Source: an uncultured Bacteroidota bacterium
Lineage (GTDB): Bacteria; Bacteroidota; Bacteroidia; Chitinophagales; Chitinophagaceae
Assembly: GCA_903871575.1 (NCBI GenBank)
Contig: CAIQHJ010000215.1
Coordinates: 1-36,489, forward strand
Length of the DNA: 36,489 nucleotides
Direction of reading: 5' to 3'
The notes under the pieces were generated by a model. That model searched no databases. It was not told the DNA's origin and saw nothing but the letters and a program-made list of their open reading frames with translations. Both the position numbers and the translations under genes were made by a program. Shown piece after piece: positions 24,242-32,804 of the stretch; position 1 is the first letter of the stretch; every line of letters starts with the position of its first letter.

Positions 24242-26194
24242 CTATAGATGAAAAACTACTTCTTGTTTCTTAACTTCTTGTTCTAATTTTTTCTCCATTT
24301 CAATCAATGAATCCAACTTATGCAGCTTTTCTAACTTATCCATCTTATCTAGCTTATCCAGCCTATCATTTATCTTATCATCCAGTTTATCCGGCCTATC
24401 CAGCTTATCAATCTCTCTCAATCCTTCATCAGTCATCTGAAACGTTTGATTTAATTTGCTTTCATTGTACCAATTTTGAAATACCCAAACATTATCATTA
24501 TAATTAGAAACGCTATTTGATTTTGGTAAACTGATGCTTTTGCCTACCGGAACGCTGATGAGAAAAGCTACTTGCTGGTTTCTGAATTTTTGTTTTTTAG
24601 TGATAAAGATGCCTTGATCGATTGTCACTATGCTGTCTGTTTGTACCATATTTATTTTTATGGCAGCTGCGGTAGTATCTGCGCTAAATCTTGTATTCCC
24701 ATGTGCTGAGCTCACCATTCTGATGTGAAATGAATCGTCCAATGATCGCAATACTTTGATATCTACATTATCAATAAAAATAGAATCTTCAAATAAATTC
24801 AACGCTTCAAAGAAGTTGATGTTATTGTCTTTTCCATCATAGAAATAAGGGTGTTTATTCAACTTCACGATTAGCTTTCCATTCAAGGGCTGAGTGATGG
24901 AAATTTCTTTTTCATTATTGTCACGATGACTAACTTTTGAGAAATCACTGCCTAAGGTTGAAGCCAATCCAAACAAAGAAATCCAGCCCAACACCCATAA
25001 AGCAATGAATGTAGTGGTTACCCATTTGTTCTTTGTTTTGATACCGGCAATCTTTTTTATCAAGGCAACGATGATACCAACCGCAGCAATGATGATAAAG
25101 AACAAAAGCGTACCTAATGCAAAACTGTTTTGCCAAAATCCGCTTAATATAAAATCCTTAAATGGAACAGCTACGAAAGAAGCAAATGTGATGGCCAATA
25201 AAAATATGACCAGCGCCAAACCAATCATGGTCAGTGTTGTGTAGGAAATGAATTTTACAATAAATACCACTACATCAATAATAACGTTTATACATCTTTT
25301 TAAAGCACTGGACGAATCTTTTCTGATGTCTTTTATTTTTTCGCCGGCAACAGCACCTAATTTTTCTGCTCTTTCTTTAACGCCTTTCATTTCTTCATTG
25401 ATGGCGTTTTGTATAGAATTCATATCAACTTTTTCGCCTTTCATTTCCAGTTTTTCGGAAGTGGTTTTGGCTTCTGGCATAACTAGCCAGAAAATAAGAT
25501 AAATAACAAAACTGCTTGGACTCACATTAAACAGAAAATGATTCCAATCGAAAATCAAACTTAAAATAGGGAGTAGAAAAAGTGTTCTTGGAATCCAAAC
25601 GTTAATTCCGAAATAATGTGCCAAACCGCTGCAAACACCGGCAACTAATTTTTCATCTGTATCGCGGTATAATTTTTTACGCATTGATCCAATTTCTTTA
25701 GAAGCCGAACTAGGAACTGCAATCCATAATATCAGGTAAGGAATTAATCCTACGCCAAATAAAACAATGAAAATTATTCTTACAACTACGATATCGATAT
25801 TTAAATAATTTGCTAATCCAGCACACACACCGCCGAGCAATTTATTGTTTTCATCTCTGTACAAACGTTTATGGGTAGACGATTCATTTTGTTGTTTACT
25901 ATTTTCTGATTGTTTATTATGAATTACAGGCTCTGATTCCAGTTCTTCGGGTTTTCCCATGCTTTTAATAATGGCATTTACATCATTTTCTGTTATGCAT
26001 GTAGAACCTTTGCTTAATTGTTCCTGAAAAAGTTCAGATATACGACTTTCAATGTCGTTGATGATTTCGTCTTTACCTTCCTCATCATTGAAATGGAGTT
26101 GTAAACTTTCTGTATAATTTTTCAACATTTCATAAGCGGCCACTTCAATGGGAATGATTCTGCCGTGGTAGTTGATATTGATGGCTTGTTTCAT
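24242..26194 (-). CDS. membrane protein with two PspC domains and a KLD-repeat tail
   Basis: A 650-residue protein. The N-terminal 85 residues form a cytoplasmic domain (MKQAININYHGRIIPIEVAA) with an acidic helix. Two PspC domains follow: KRLYRDENNKLLGGVCAGLANYL (about residue 108) and KKLYRDTDEKLVAGVCSGLAHYF (about residue 172), each with a membrane helix after it. Then come about three more membrane helices (about 300-420), a beta-rich exported-type region with GKLIVKLNKHPYF, and a C-terminal tail of repeated K/R-L-D units (about residues 593-635). PspC proteins sense or respond to envelope stress. It lies 10 bases after padR and is probably controlled by it. Confidence 0.88.
   Translation of the reverse strand: MKQAININYHGRIIPIEVAAYEMLKNYTESLQLHFNDEEGKDEIINDIESRISELFQEQLSKGSTCITENDVNAIIKSMGKPEELESEPVIHNKQSENSKQQNESSTHKRLYRDENNKLLGGVCAGLANYLNIDIVVVRIIFIVLFGVGLIPYLILWIAVPSSASKEIGSMRKKLYRDTDEKLVAGVCSGLAHYFGINVWIPRTLFLLPILSLIFDWNHFLFNVSPSSFVIYLIFWLVMPEAKTTSEKLEMKGEKVDMNSIQNAINEEMKGVKERAEKLGAVAGEKIKDIRKDSSSALKRCINVIIDVVVFIVKFISYTTLTMIGLALVIFLLAITFASFVAVPFKDFILSGFWQNSFALGTLLFFIIIAAVGIIVALIKKIAGIKTKNKWVTTTFIALWVLGWISLFGLASTLGSDFSKVSHRDNNEKEISITQPLNGKLIVKLNKHPYFYDGKDNNINFFEALNLFEDSIFIDNVDIKVLRSLDDSFHIRMVSSAHGNTRFSADTTAAAIKINMVQTDSIVTIDQGIFITKKQKFRNQQVAFLISVPVGKSISLPKSNSVSNYNDNVWVFQNWYNESKLNQTFQMTDEGLREIDKLDRPDKLDDKINDRLDKLDKMDKLEKLHKLDSLIEMEKKLEQEVKKQEVVFHL
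24316..24412. repeat. degenerate tandem repeat coding for the KLD tail
   Basis: On the plus strand the unit CTTATCCAG/CTTATCCAT recurs about nine times in 9-base register, encoding the K-L-D/D-K-L repeats of the PspC protein tail on the other strand. The register is broken only by one or two insertions, so it can slip in frame and change tail length. Confidence 0.7.
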
Positions 26195-26204
26195 TGTATA
26201 AATA

Positions 26205-26534
26205 TTATGCTTGTTGGGTAATTAATTTAACTGCTTCGGATAATTCGTTCCAGGTGGTTTCGAGTTCTTGATAGAATTCGTTGCCTTTATCGGTAAGGCT
26301 GAAGTATTTTCTTGGGGGTCCGCTGTTGCTTTCAACCCATCTGTAGGTTAGGAGTTCGGCATTTTTTAAACGAGTTAATAAAGGGTAAAGGGTGCCTTCA
26401 AAAATGTTGAGGTTGGCGGCTTTCATTTTTTCGATGATATCGGAGGGGTAGGCTTCTCCTTGTTTGATGATGGAAAGGATACAGAATTCGAGAATTCCTT
26501 TTCGCATTTGGCTGGAGGTATTTTCTATGTTCAT
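26205..26534 (-). CDS. PadR family transcriptional regulator
   Basis: A 109-residue winged-helix protein of the short PadR type. It matches family signatures GILEFCILSIIKQGEAYPSDIIEKM (residues 13-37), LNIFEGTLYPLLTRLKNAELLTYRWVES (residues 42-70) and PPRKYFSLTDKGNEFYQEL (residues 73-92). Such regulators repress their own operon and are released by stress or small molecules. The pspC gene starts 10 bases downstream, the usual pairing in Bacteroidota. A near-ideal promoter with palindromes lies upstream. Confidence 0.92.
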   Translation of the reverse strand: MNIENTSSQMRKGILEFCILSIIKQGEAYPSDIIEKMKAANLNIFEGTLYPLLTRLKNAELLTYRWVESNSGPPRKYFSLTDKGNEFYQELETTWNELSEAVKLITQQA

Positions 26535-26593
26535 TGTTTGGTTTTAGTAATGAATTAGTAATTAGGGTTATTGTTGAGTTGCTGATTGCGAGT

Positions 26594-26623
26594 CAAAGAT
26601 ATAATAAATATAGTACTATGCAA
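26594..26623 (-). promoter_or_regulatory. padR-pspC promoter with candidate PadR operator
   Basis: On the minus strand TTG (26623-26621), 19 bases, then TATCTTTG (26601-26594): a complete Bacteroidota promoter. The spacer contains the perfect palindrome ATAGTACTAT (26609-26618), and TATGCAATACATA just upstream (26617-26629) is a near-dyad. A palindrome between the promoter elements is where an autorepressing PadR would bind; this is inferred, not shown. Confidence 0.62.
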
Positions 26624-26860
26624 TACATAATACTATATTTATTTTTCAGGGAGGGGGTGATTGTGGTCAGGATTGTGCGAATATGCAATATTGCATATTT
26701 ATATACACAGAACCCGAGCTAACGGTTTGTTCACTGATGTTTATGTATAAACAGGCGAATATTCTTTATCCTTGTTATTAAAAGGATGAGGTTAAGCTGC
26801 AACTGTTTTGAATGCTATACTGATTTAAAGAAGGGTGGCAGTTTTGATTGGTTGATTTCA

Positions 26861-26966
26861 ATTATGCAATATTGCATAATCGCAATATTGTAATATTACG
26901 TCCCCACAGCTCAAACAACCTATTTTTTTCACTGTTATTTCTTCAGCTGTACCTTAATTTTCTTTA
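26861..26966 (+). repeat. intergenic repeat, copy 1
   Basis: Begins with the 20-bp perfect palindrome ATTATGCAATATTGCATAAT, followed by GCAATATTGTAATATTACGT (26882-26901) and a tail ending CAGCTGTACCTTAATTTTCT. It matches copy 2 without gaps at an offset of 197 bases, with about ten differences over roughly 104 bases. Confidence 0.72.
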
Positions 26967-27057
26967 TCGAATGCTATCGGGAATTTTTGTTGAAATGAGG
27001 GTGTTTTTATTTACACCAGATTCAATGAAGTGCAGGCCAATGGCTTGTTTGTGCAGT

Positions 27058-27163
27058 CGAATGCAATTTTGCAAAATTGCAATATTGTAATATTACGTCC
27101 TCACAACCCAAACAACCCATTTTTTTCCCTGTTATTTCTTGAGCTGTACCTTAATTTTCTTTA
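27058..27163 (+). repeat. intergenic repeat, copy 2
   Basis: A direct copy of 26861-26966. The starting palindrome is changed to GCAATTTTGCAAAATTGC (27063-27080), but is again perfect: the base changes in one arm are matched in the other. This compensation suggests selection on the palindrome. The core GCAATATTGTAATATTACGT is at 27079-27098. Confidence 0.72.
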
Positions 27164-27246
27164 CAACATGTATCCAAATCCCATAAATGAATAAATGATT
27201 GTCAATTTATATCTACCCCTATTTTTATTGCACATCTAAATCAACC

Positions 27247-27275
27247 TTGTACAGCAGTTTAAAATTATTATCTTG
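27247..27275 (+). promoter_or_regulatory. promoter of the lipoprotein gene at 27296
   Basis: TTG at 27247-27249, 19 bases, then TATCTTG at 27269-27275, one T short of the TAnnTTTG box. Transcription would start about 12 bases before the ATG. Confidence 0.45.
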
Positions 27276-27295
27276 CCCTCATTCAATTACACAAT

Positions 27296-28435
27296 ATGAA
27301 GCATTTATTACTTGTTATTATTTCTGCTCTTTTGCTTGTTGCATGTGCTAGTAAAAAAGGATATCTCGACAGAAATGATGCAGATAAATCTTTACAAGAA
27401 GCTGTTCGGAAATTAAAGAAAAATGCAGATGATGCAAATGCAACCGAAGCCTTACCTGCATTATATAAAATTGTGCAACAAAAACATGTAAACAGCATTC
27501 TTGCCTATTCAAACTCGAAAGAACTAAGCAGATGGGATTTTATCATTGATGAATATCAGTACTTACAAAATGCATATGATGCCATCATCAATTCTACAGC
27601 CGCTTTTGCTTTGGTAACCCCGCAAAGTTACACTGCCAATATCCTCAGCTGTAAAGATTCAGCAGCCAATGATTATTATGACAGTGGATTGAAATTCCTT
27701 CAAAAATCAGGCAGAAACAATGCGCAGACTGCGTATTATCAATTTCAAAAATCACAATATTTTATTCCTCAATTTAAAGATGCGGAAGAACAAATGAAAA
27801 TCGCATATGAAAATGGCACAATCAATGTGCTTATCAATCCAATGGAAGACAATTCATTTTTTAATAAATTGGGATGGTCTTCTATTTTTAATAAACGCAA
27901 CAATGATTATTTTCAAGAGCATTTGCTCAATGACCTTTCCAATAGCAATAGATATGCTGCAGTTTTTTTTAACCCCAATGAAGCCAGAAGTATGAATGTA
28001 GACATCGATTGGGTAATCAATACCAAATTGAAAAACATTGACATTCCGATCCCTATAACCAACTATACTCAAAGAAATGTGAGCAATCAAATTCAAATTG
28101 GAACCGATACTGCTGGCCATCCAGTTTATCGAACCGTTAGTGCTACCATCAACACAACTAAATATAGTTTTTCAGCATTTGCTGATGTTGAATTGTCCAT
28201 CGTTGATTTGGGTTCGGGTAAAAATATTGAACAAAGAAATTACAGGGAAGATTACAAATGGCAACAAGAATCAGCGAGTTATAATGGCGACAAAAGAGCT
28301 TTGTCAAGCTCAGATTGGAATATCATCAACAACAGCCAAACCAATATTCCTAGAAAAGAAACGGTATTAATCGAATTGTATAAACAAATTTATCCTAGGA
28401 TGTATAACCAAGCAAGAAAAACTTTACAATGGTAA
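27296..28435 (+). CDS. lipoprotein of unknown function
   Basis: A 379-residue protein with a lipoprotein signal: MKHLLLVIISALLLVACASK, lipid cysteine at residue 17. I do not recognise the family. The first half is helical with tandem-repeat-like packing (ALPALYKIVQQKHVNSILAY, NAQTAYYQFQKSQYFIPQFKDAEEQM), as in TPR-like or solenoid proteins. The second half has beta-type alternation (PVYRTVSATINTTKYSFSAFADVELSI). It is probably anchored in the outer membrane, facing the periplasm. The stop lies one base from the stop of feoB on the other strand, so their transcripts converge and may overlap. Confidence 0.82.
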   Translation: MKHLLLVIISALLLVACASKKGYLDRNDADKSLQEAVRKLKKNADDANATEALPALYKIVQQKHVNSILAYSNSKELSRWDFIIDEYQYLQNAYDAIINSTAAFALVTPQSYTANILSCKDSAANDYYDSGLKFLQKSGRNNAQTAYYQFQKSQYFIPQFKDAEEQMKIAYENGTINVLINPMEDNSFFNKLGWSSIFNKRNNDYFQEHLLNDLSNSNRYAAVFFNPNEARSMNVDIDWVINTKLKNIDIPIPITNYTQRNVSNQIQIGTDTAGHPVYRTVSATINTTKYSFSAFADVELSIVDLGSGKNIEQRNYREDYKWQQESASYNGDKRALSSSDWNIINNSQTNIPRKETVLIELYKQIYPRMYNQARKTLQW

Positions 28436-28436
28436 T

Positions 28437-30560
28437 TTATTTGAGCAGTTGATAAATAATTAGACTGCAGAAGTAAGCCAGTCCTGTCATGTAAAACAAT
28501 TGAATAATTGGCCATTTCCAGCTACGTGTTTCTTTCTTAACGATGGCAATTGTACTCATACACTGCATCGCCAACACATAAAAAATAAGCAACGATAAAC
28601 CTGTTGCCAATGTATACACTTTTTCGCCCTTATCATTAACCGCTAGTGCCATTTTTTGTGTAAGGGTTTTATTGTCGCCGCTTTCATTTTCCCCCACACT
28701 ATATAATGTAGCCATTGTTCCTACAAAAACTTCGCGTGCAGCAAAAGATGTGATTAATGCTATACCGATTTTCCAATCGAAGCCCAATGGTTGTATCGCA
28801 GGTTCCAATTGTTTACCAATAATGCCTGCATACGAATGTTGTAGCAATTCATTTTTTTGTTCTCTAAGCATAGACGCTTTTTCTTCTTTACGCACCACTT
28901 CTATTTTTTGTGCATATGCTTTTTTCAATTCCTGCATTTGTTCACCCGGACCAAAACTGCTCAATACCCACAACAACAAACTGATGAGCATAATAATTTT
29001 ACCTGCATCGAATACAAATATTCTTGCTTTTTCATACATGGTGTAAAACATATTCTTCCACCTCGGACTTCGATACGTTGGTAATTCTAAAATGAAAAAA
29101 CTTCTCTCTGTGGAGCGTATAAACCATTTCATCACCCATGCCACAAGCAATGCCATCATTGTTCCAAAAAGATACAATCCCATCATCACCAATCCTTGTA
29201 AACTGATAAATCCCAAATAAATTTGTGAAGGAATGATCAAAGAAATCAAAATGGTGTAAACAGGTAATCTTGCACTACAACTAAGCAAGGGCGTTACCAT
29301 GATGGTGAGCAACCTTTCTTTCTTATTTTCAATGTTTCTTGCACTCATGATGGCAGGCACCGCACAAGCAAAACCGCTTATCATTGGCATTACACTTTTA
29401 CCATTCAATCCAGATTTACGCATCAACTTGTCTGTAAGAAAACTAATGCGAGCCATATAACCACTGTCTTCCAACAATGTTATCAAACCAAATAAAATCA
29501 TGATTTGAGGAACAAAAATCATGATACCACTCAAGCCGGCTAAAAAACCATTGATGAACAAATCACCCAACCAATTATTGGGCAACATAGTAGTAAACCA
29601 TCCACCCAATATTCCAAAAATCCATTCGATGAAATCCATTGGAAACTTGGCCAGCCAAAATACAGACTGAAACAATAAAAACAATACCGAAAGCAAGATT
29701 ACATAGCCCCATGTTTTATGTAATAAAAAATTATCCATTTTTTCGGTTCGCAATGACTTTTGTAACGGATCAGATTCTACCACCGTTTGTTGCATGATGT
29801 GCTTAATCCGAGCATACCGCTGCATGATTTCTTCTGCTTGGGTTTTGGTTGGATTAAATTTGTTGCGCAGCTCAATCTTTTCTATAGCATTATTGTGCGC
29901 AGCACTTATTGCAAACGATTCATGATTGATTAAATAATGAATGGCCTTATAGTTACTTAATGCTGGAAACAGTTGTTGCACTTCAGAAATGGCTTTGGGT
30001 GCCAACATAGAACTGTATATAAATTCTGCGCTCGATGGTTTTGAATTGTTGACGATAACATTTTCTATCGCTTTTTTTAATGTCTCTATTCCTTTTTGTT
30101 TTCTTGGATTGACAGGTATAATTGAAACACCCAACTCAATTTCCAATCCCGGTACATCAATCTTCATACCTTTCTCCTTTGCCAAATCTGTCATCGTTAA
30201 TGCCACTACAACTGGAATTTTTAAATCGATGATTTGAGAACAAAATAGCAGATTTCTACGCAAGTTACTCGCGTCGGCCACGAGCAAAATCATGTCTGGT
30301 TTTATCAATTCATCCTGTTGCAATAATACTTTATAGGCAACCCATTCATCTGCTCTTCTAGGATAAAGACTATACGTTCCTGGCAAGTCAATCAAATTTA
30401 CCTGCATATTTGGCGCCACCTGAAAACTACCCACTTTTTTGTCTACTGTCACACCCGGAAAATTTCCCACTTTCTGATGCATCCCTGTAAGCTCATTAAA
30501 TAGAGAGGTTTTCCCCGCATTGGGATTTCCTACTAATGCAATATGAAAGTTTGTATTCAA
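28437..30560 (-). CDS. feoB: ferrous iron transporter FeoB
   Basis: A 707-residue iron transporter. The N-terminal G domain has G1 GNPNAGKTS (residues 11-19), FPGVTVD (34-40) and G3 DLPGTYSL (58-65). The G4 motif reads TMTD (122-125) where most G proteins have NxxD. The membrane part has about eight to ten helices and the two Gate cysteine motifs, GFACAVPAIM and SCSARLPVY. The start codon is TTG at 30560: an in-frame TGA lies upstream at 30597-30599 and no ATG or GTG lies between, while the protein must begin near NTNFHIALVG. There is no feoA in the window. A -7 box precedes it (30580-30587). Confidence 0.95.
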   Translation of the reverse strand: MNTNFHIALVGNPNAGKTSLFNELTGMHQKVGNFPGVTVDKKVGSFQVAPNMQVNLIDLPGTYSLYPRRADEWVAYKVLLQQDELIKPDMILLVADASNLRRNLLFCSQIIDLKIPVVVALTMTDLAKEKGMKIDVPGLEIELGVSIIPVNPRKQKGIETLKKAIENVIVNNSKPSSAEFIYSSMLAPKAISEVQQLFPALSNYKAIHYLINHESFAISAAHNNAIEKIELRNKFNPTKTQAEEIMQRYARIKHIMQQTVVESDPLQKSLRTEKMDNFLLHKTWGYVILLSVLFLLFQSVFWLAKFPMDFIEWIFGILGGWFTTMLPNNWLGDLFINGFLAGLSGIMIFVPQIMILFGLITLLEDSGYMARISFLTDKLMRKSGLNGKSVMPMISGFACAVPAIMSARNIENKKERLLTIMVTPLLSCSARLPVYTILISLIIPSQIYLGFISLQGLVMMGLYLFGTMMALLVAWVMKWFIRSTERSFFILELPTYRSPRWKNMFYTMYEKARIFVFDAGKIIMLISLLLWVLSSFGPGEQMQELKKAYAQKIEVVRKEEKASMLREQKNELLQHSYAGIIGKQLEPAIQPLGFDWKIGIALITSFAAREVFVGTMATLYSVGENESGDNKTLTQKMALAVNDKGEKVYTLATGLSLLIFYVLAMQCMSTIAIVKKETRSWKWPIIQLFYMTGLAYFCSLIIYQLLK

Positions 30561-30579
30561 CTGTTTTCGAGTTAATGCA

Positions 30580-30587
30580 CAAAAGTA
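30580..30587 (-). promoter_or_regulatory. candidate -7 box of feoB promoter
   Basis: TACTTTTG on the minus strand matches TAnnTTTG. The start point would be near 30573, about 13 bases before the TTG start codon, which supports that codon as the true start. No obvious -33 TTG is present. Confidence 0.45.
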
Positions 30588-30637
30588 ACACGATTGTCAT
30601 TTATTTGCTTTACGAATTAAAGAAAGAACGAGATGAT

Positions 30638-30645
30638 TACCTTTA
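30638..30645 (+). promoter_or_regulatory. candidate -7 box of the M28 peptidase gene
   Basis: TACCTTTA differs from TAnnTTTG at the last base and lies 19 bases before the ATG at 30664, in the 103-base divergent gap with feoB. Confidence 0.3.
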
Positions 30646-30663
30646 CAACTCAATTTTTATATA

Positions 30664-32310
30664 ATGAAGTATTTTTTATTGATTACCATTTTTTATTGCA
30701 ATTGCACATTTGCTCAATCTGATAAAAGCATTTTAAAAAGCATAAAGAAATCGATTTATTTTTTAGCCGATGATAAGCTTGAAGGCAGAAGAACAGGAAC
30801 GATTGGCGAAAGTATAGCTGGTCATTTTATTGCAAAATCATTTAATGATATTGGTTTAGATCCTCTATTCAATTCAAGTACAGATTATACAAATCATCAA
30901 ACTGGTAAAATATTTGTGCAAGTTTTCGAAGTGAATGAAGGTGTCATGTATAAAAGCAATAGAATTGAATTCAACAACAAAAATGAAATGTTTGAATCCG
31001 GTATTGGATATTTTCCATTGCCGTACTCCAAAAATGGAAATGAAACCATTGGATCAATTAATAATGATATAGCTTTTTTTGATTTGGGTAAATTAATTCA
31101 AGACAGCATTGGAAATCCGCACTATGATTTTGATGAGGAATTATATAAAAGTATAAAGCAGACAATCGAAAGCAAACATCCAAAAGCAATATTTATTTAC
31201 AATGCCAATGATACCGGAATAACCATTGCTTTCGATCATAAAAATAAAAGAGAATCATTAGAAGCGATGTTGATGGTTTGTAAAAAAAGCATTGTTGAGG
31301 AAATTAAAAAAAGCAGCGATTTGCAACATCAACTTTTGGTGGAAATAGAAATTGCGCCAAAAATAAAAACAGGATTTAATGTTGGTGGATTCATCAATAA
31401 CGGAGCCGAAAACACCATTATCTTGGGCGCACACTATGATCATTTGGGTTATGGTGAAGATAAAAATTCGCTTTATGTAGGAAGTACGCCAATGATTCAT
31501 AACGGTGCCGATGACAATGCCAGTGGTACAGCTGCTTTGATTGCTTTAGCAAAAATTATAAAAAATAAAGGCGATAAAAAATACAATTATTTGTTTGCTG
31601 CTTTCTCTGGTGAAGAGCTTGGTTTATATGGTTCTAAATATTTTGTAGAGCATTGTCCGATTAGCCTCAACAACGTAAACTACATGATAAACATGGACAT
31701 GGTTGGCCGTTTAAACGACAGCACACACGGATTAACGATAGGCGGATTTGGAACGTCGCCAGTTTGGGGTAAAATCATCAACAACAACGATCCATATTTT
31801 AAAATAAAAATTGACAGTGCAGGAAGCGGACCAAGTGATCATACTTCGTTTTATAGAAAAGATTTGCCCGTTTTGTTTTTCTTCACTGGAACGCACAGCG
31901 ATTACCACAAACCATCAGATGATGCAGACAAAATTAATTTTGATGGCGAAGCAAAAATCATTCGTTACATAGAAACATTGATAGACAAAACGGTTGAGTT
32001 GGATAAAGTTCCATTTTTAAAAACAAGAGAAGCGGCTGCCATGGGTAAAAGTTCGTTTAAAGTAACAATGGGCATCATGCCTGATTATACGTTTAGTGGA
32101 AATGGTGTTTTAGTAGATGGTGTAAGCGATAATCGTCCAGCACAAAAAGCAGGCATAAAAACAGGTGATGTAATTATTCAGTTGGGCGATATTTTGGTAA
32201 GCGATGTTCAAACATACATGCATGCACTCAATAAATTTTCAAAAGGAGAAACAACTGCCGTTAAAATAAAAAGAGGAAATGATTCACTTCAAATGATGGT
32301 GACATTTTAA
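30664..32310 (+). CDS. exported M28 zinc aminopeptidase with PDZ domain
   Basis: A 548-residue peptidase with a signal peptide (MKYFLLITIFYCNCTFAQ). The M28 core has the full zinc set: His257 in GAHYDHLG, Asp283 in GADDNASG, Glu317-Glu318 in SGEELG, Asp345 in MDMVGRL and His411 in GTHSDYH. An inserted protease-associated-like region lies at about 85-230. A PDZ domain ends the protein (VLVDGVSDNRPAQKAGIKTGDVII, about 475-548), which may bind substrate termini. It probably acts as a periplasmic or surface aminopeptidase. It starts a three-gene run with gaps of 50 and 9 bases. Confidence 0.93.
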   Translation: MKYFLLITIFYCNCTFAQSDKSILKSIKKSIYFLADDKLEGRRTGTIGESIAGHFIAKSFNDIGLDPLFNSSTDYTNHQTGKIFVQVFEVNEGVMYKSNRIEFNNKNEMFESGIGYFPLPYSKNGNETIGSINNDIAFFDLGKLIQDSIGNPHYDFDEELYKSIKQTIESKHPKAIFIYNANDTGITIAFDHKNKRESLEAMLMVCKKSIVEEIKKSSDLQHQLLVEIEIAPKIKTGFNVGGFINNGAENTIILGAHYDHLGYGEDKNSLYVGSTPMIHNGADDNASGTAALIALAKIIKNKGDKKYNYLFAAFSGEELGLYGSKYFVEHCPISLNNVNYMINMDMVGRLNDSTHGLTIGGFGTSPVWGKIINNNDPYFKIKIDSAGSGPSDHTSFYRKDLPVLFFFTGTHSDYHKPSDDADKINFDGEAKIIRYIETLIDKTVELDKVPFLKTREAAAMGKSSFKVTMGIMPDYTFSGNGVLVDGVSDNRPAQKAGIKTGDVIIQLGDILVSDVQTYMHALNKFSKGETTAVKIKRGNDSLQMMVTF

Positions 32311-32360
32311 TTAAAAAATACGAACTTAATGCTTGAAAATATTAAAAGATCATTTCAAAG

Positions 32361-32795
32361 ATGAAATTAAAAATAGACAATGAATTGTTGGCTGATGAAT
32401 TTTTTGAAGATGCGCATTTATTTGGCATTGTTGCATCCATAAAAAATTATCAATTTGCTTGGCAAGTCAATCAACAATTGGGTTGTTCTTTTCGATTGAA
32501 CAGTGAGCTGGAAATTGAACTTAGAAAAAAAACCAGGAATTATTTTTTTTCTATTTATGAATATCCCATTCCACAAACATCAAATGCTTACTATATTTAC
32601 CACAATCAAAACAATGGAGAATATTTATTGCCTGAGTTTAAACATTTAGATTTTTTGTGGTTAATTAAAGGGGAAGATATCAGCAAAGCAGAAATTGTAG
32701 CGTTGCAACAAGACATCAAACAAATGCCGTTTATTCAGTTCATTTACGAATTATCAAACGAGCAAATAAAGCACAAACAACATTTAATTTTTTAA
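32361..32795 (+). CDS. IPExxxVDY family protein
   Basis: A 144-residue protein. The name motif appears as LPEFKHLDF (residues 90-98), a conservative form of IPExxxVDY. The preceding LFGIVASIKNYQFAWQVNQQLGCSF (residues 20-44) and the C-terminal half with DIKQMPFIQFIYEL are as in this Bacteroidota-specific family, whose function is unknown. In many Bacteroidota it lies near fatty-acid or pyruvate-kinase genes; here it is between an M28 peptidase and a pterin dehydratase. No signal peptide. Confidence 0.8.
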   Translation: MKLKIDNELLADEFFEDAHLFGIVASIKNYQFAWQVNQQLGCSFRLNSELEIELRKKTRNYFFSIYEYPIPQTSNAYYIYHNQNNGEYLLPEFKHLDFLWLIKGEDISKAEIVALQQDIKQMPFIQFIYELSNEQIKHKQHLIF

Positions 32796-32804
32796 ATTTT
32801 TTCG

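Larger units (their letters stand above)
26535..27295. other. 761-base intergenic region of palindromes and a direct repeat
   Basis: No gene is supported here. It holds the padR promoter, three AT-rich perfect palindromes (26681-26698, 26861-26880, 27063-27080), a direct repeat (see next two entries) and a promoter for the downstream lipoprotein. The spacing of repeat starts, about 181 then 197 bases, suggests an eroded tandem array of three units. Confidence 0.6.

Noticed and set aside
26534-26722. Plus-strand ORF of 62 residues over the padR promoter
   Set aside because: It covers the padR promoter and a palindrome, has no recognisable protein features, and looks like chance reading of an intergenic region.
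26848-27090. Plus-strand ORF of 80 residues over the repeats
   Set aside because: It reads through the two repeat copies and palindromes; its composition follows the repeat rather than a protein.
26861-27163. CRISPR array in the palindromic repeat region
   Set aside because: Only two clear copies, over 100 bases long and diverged, spacing 197 bases; no cas gene.
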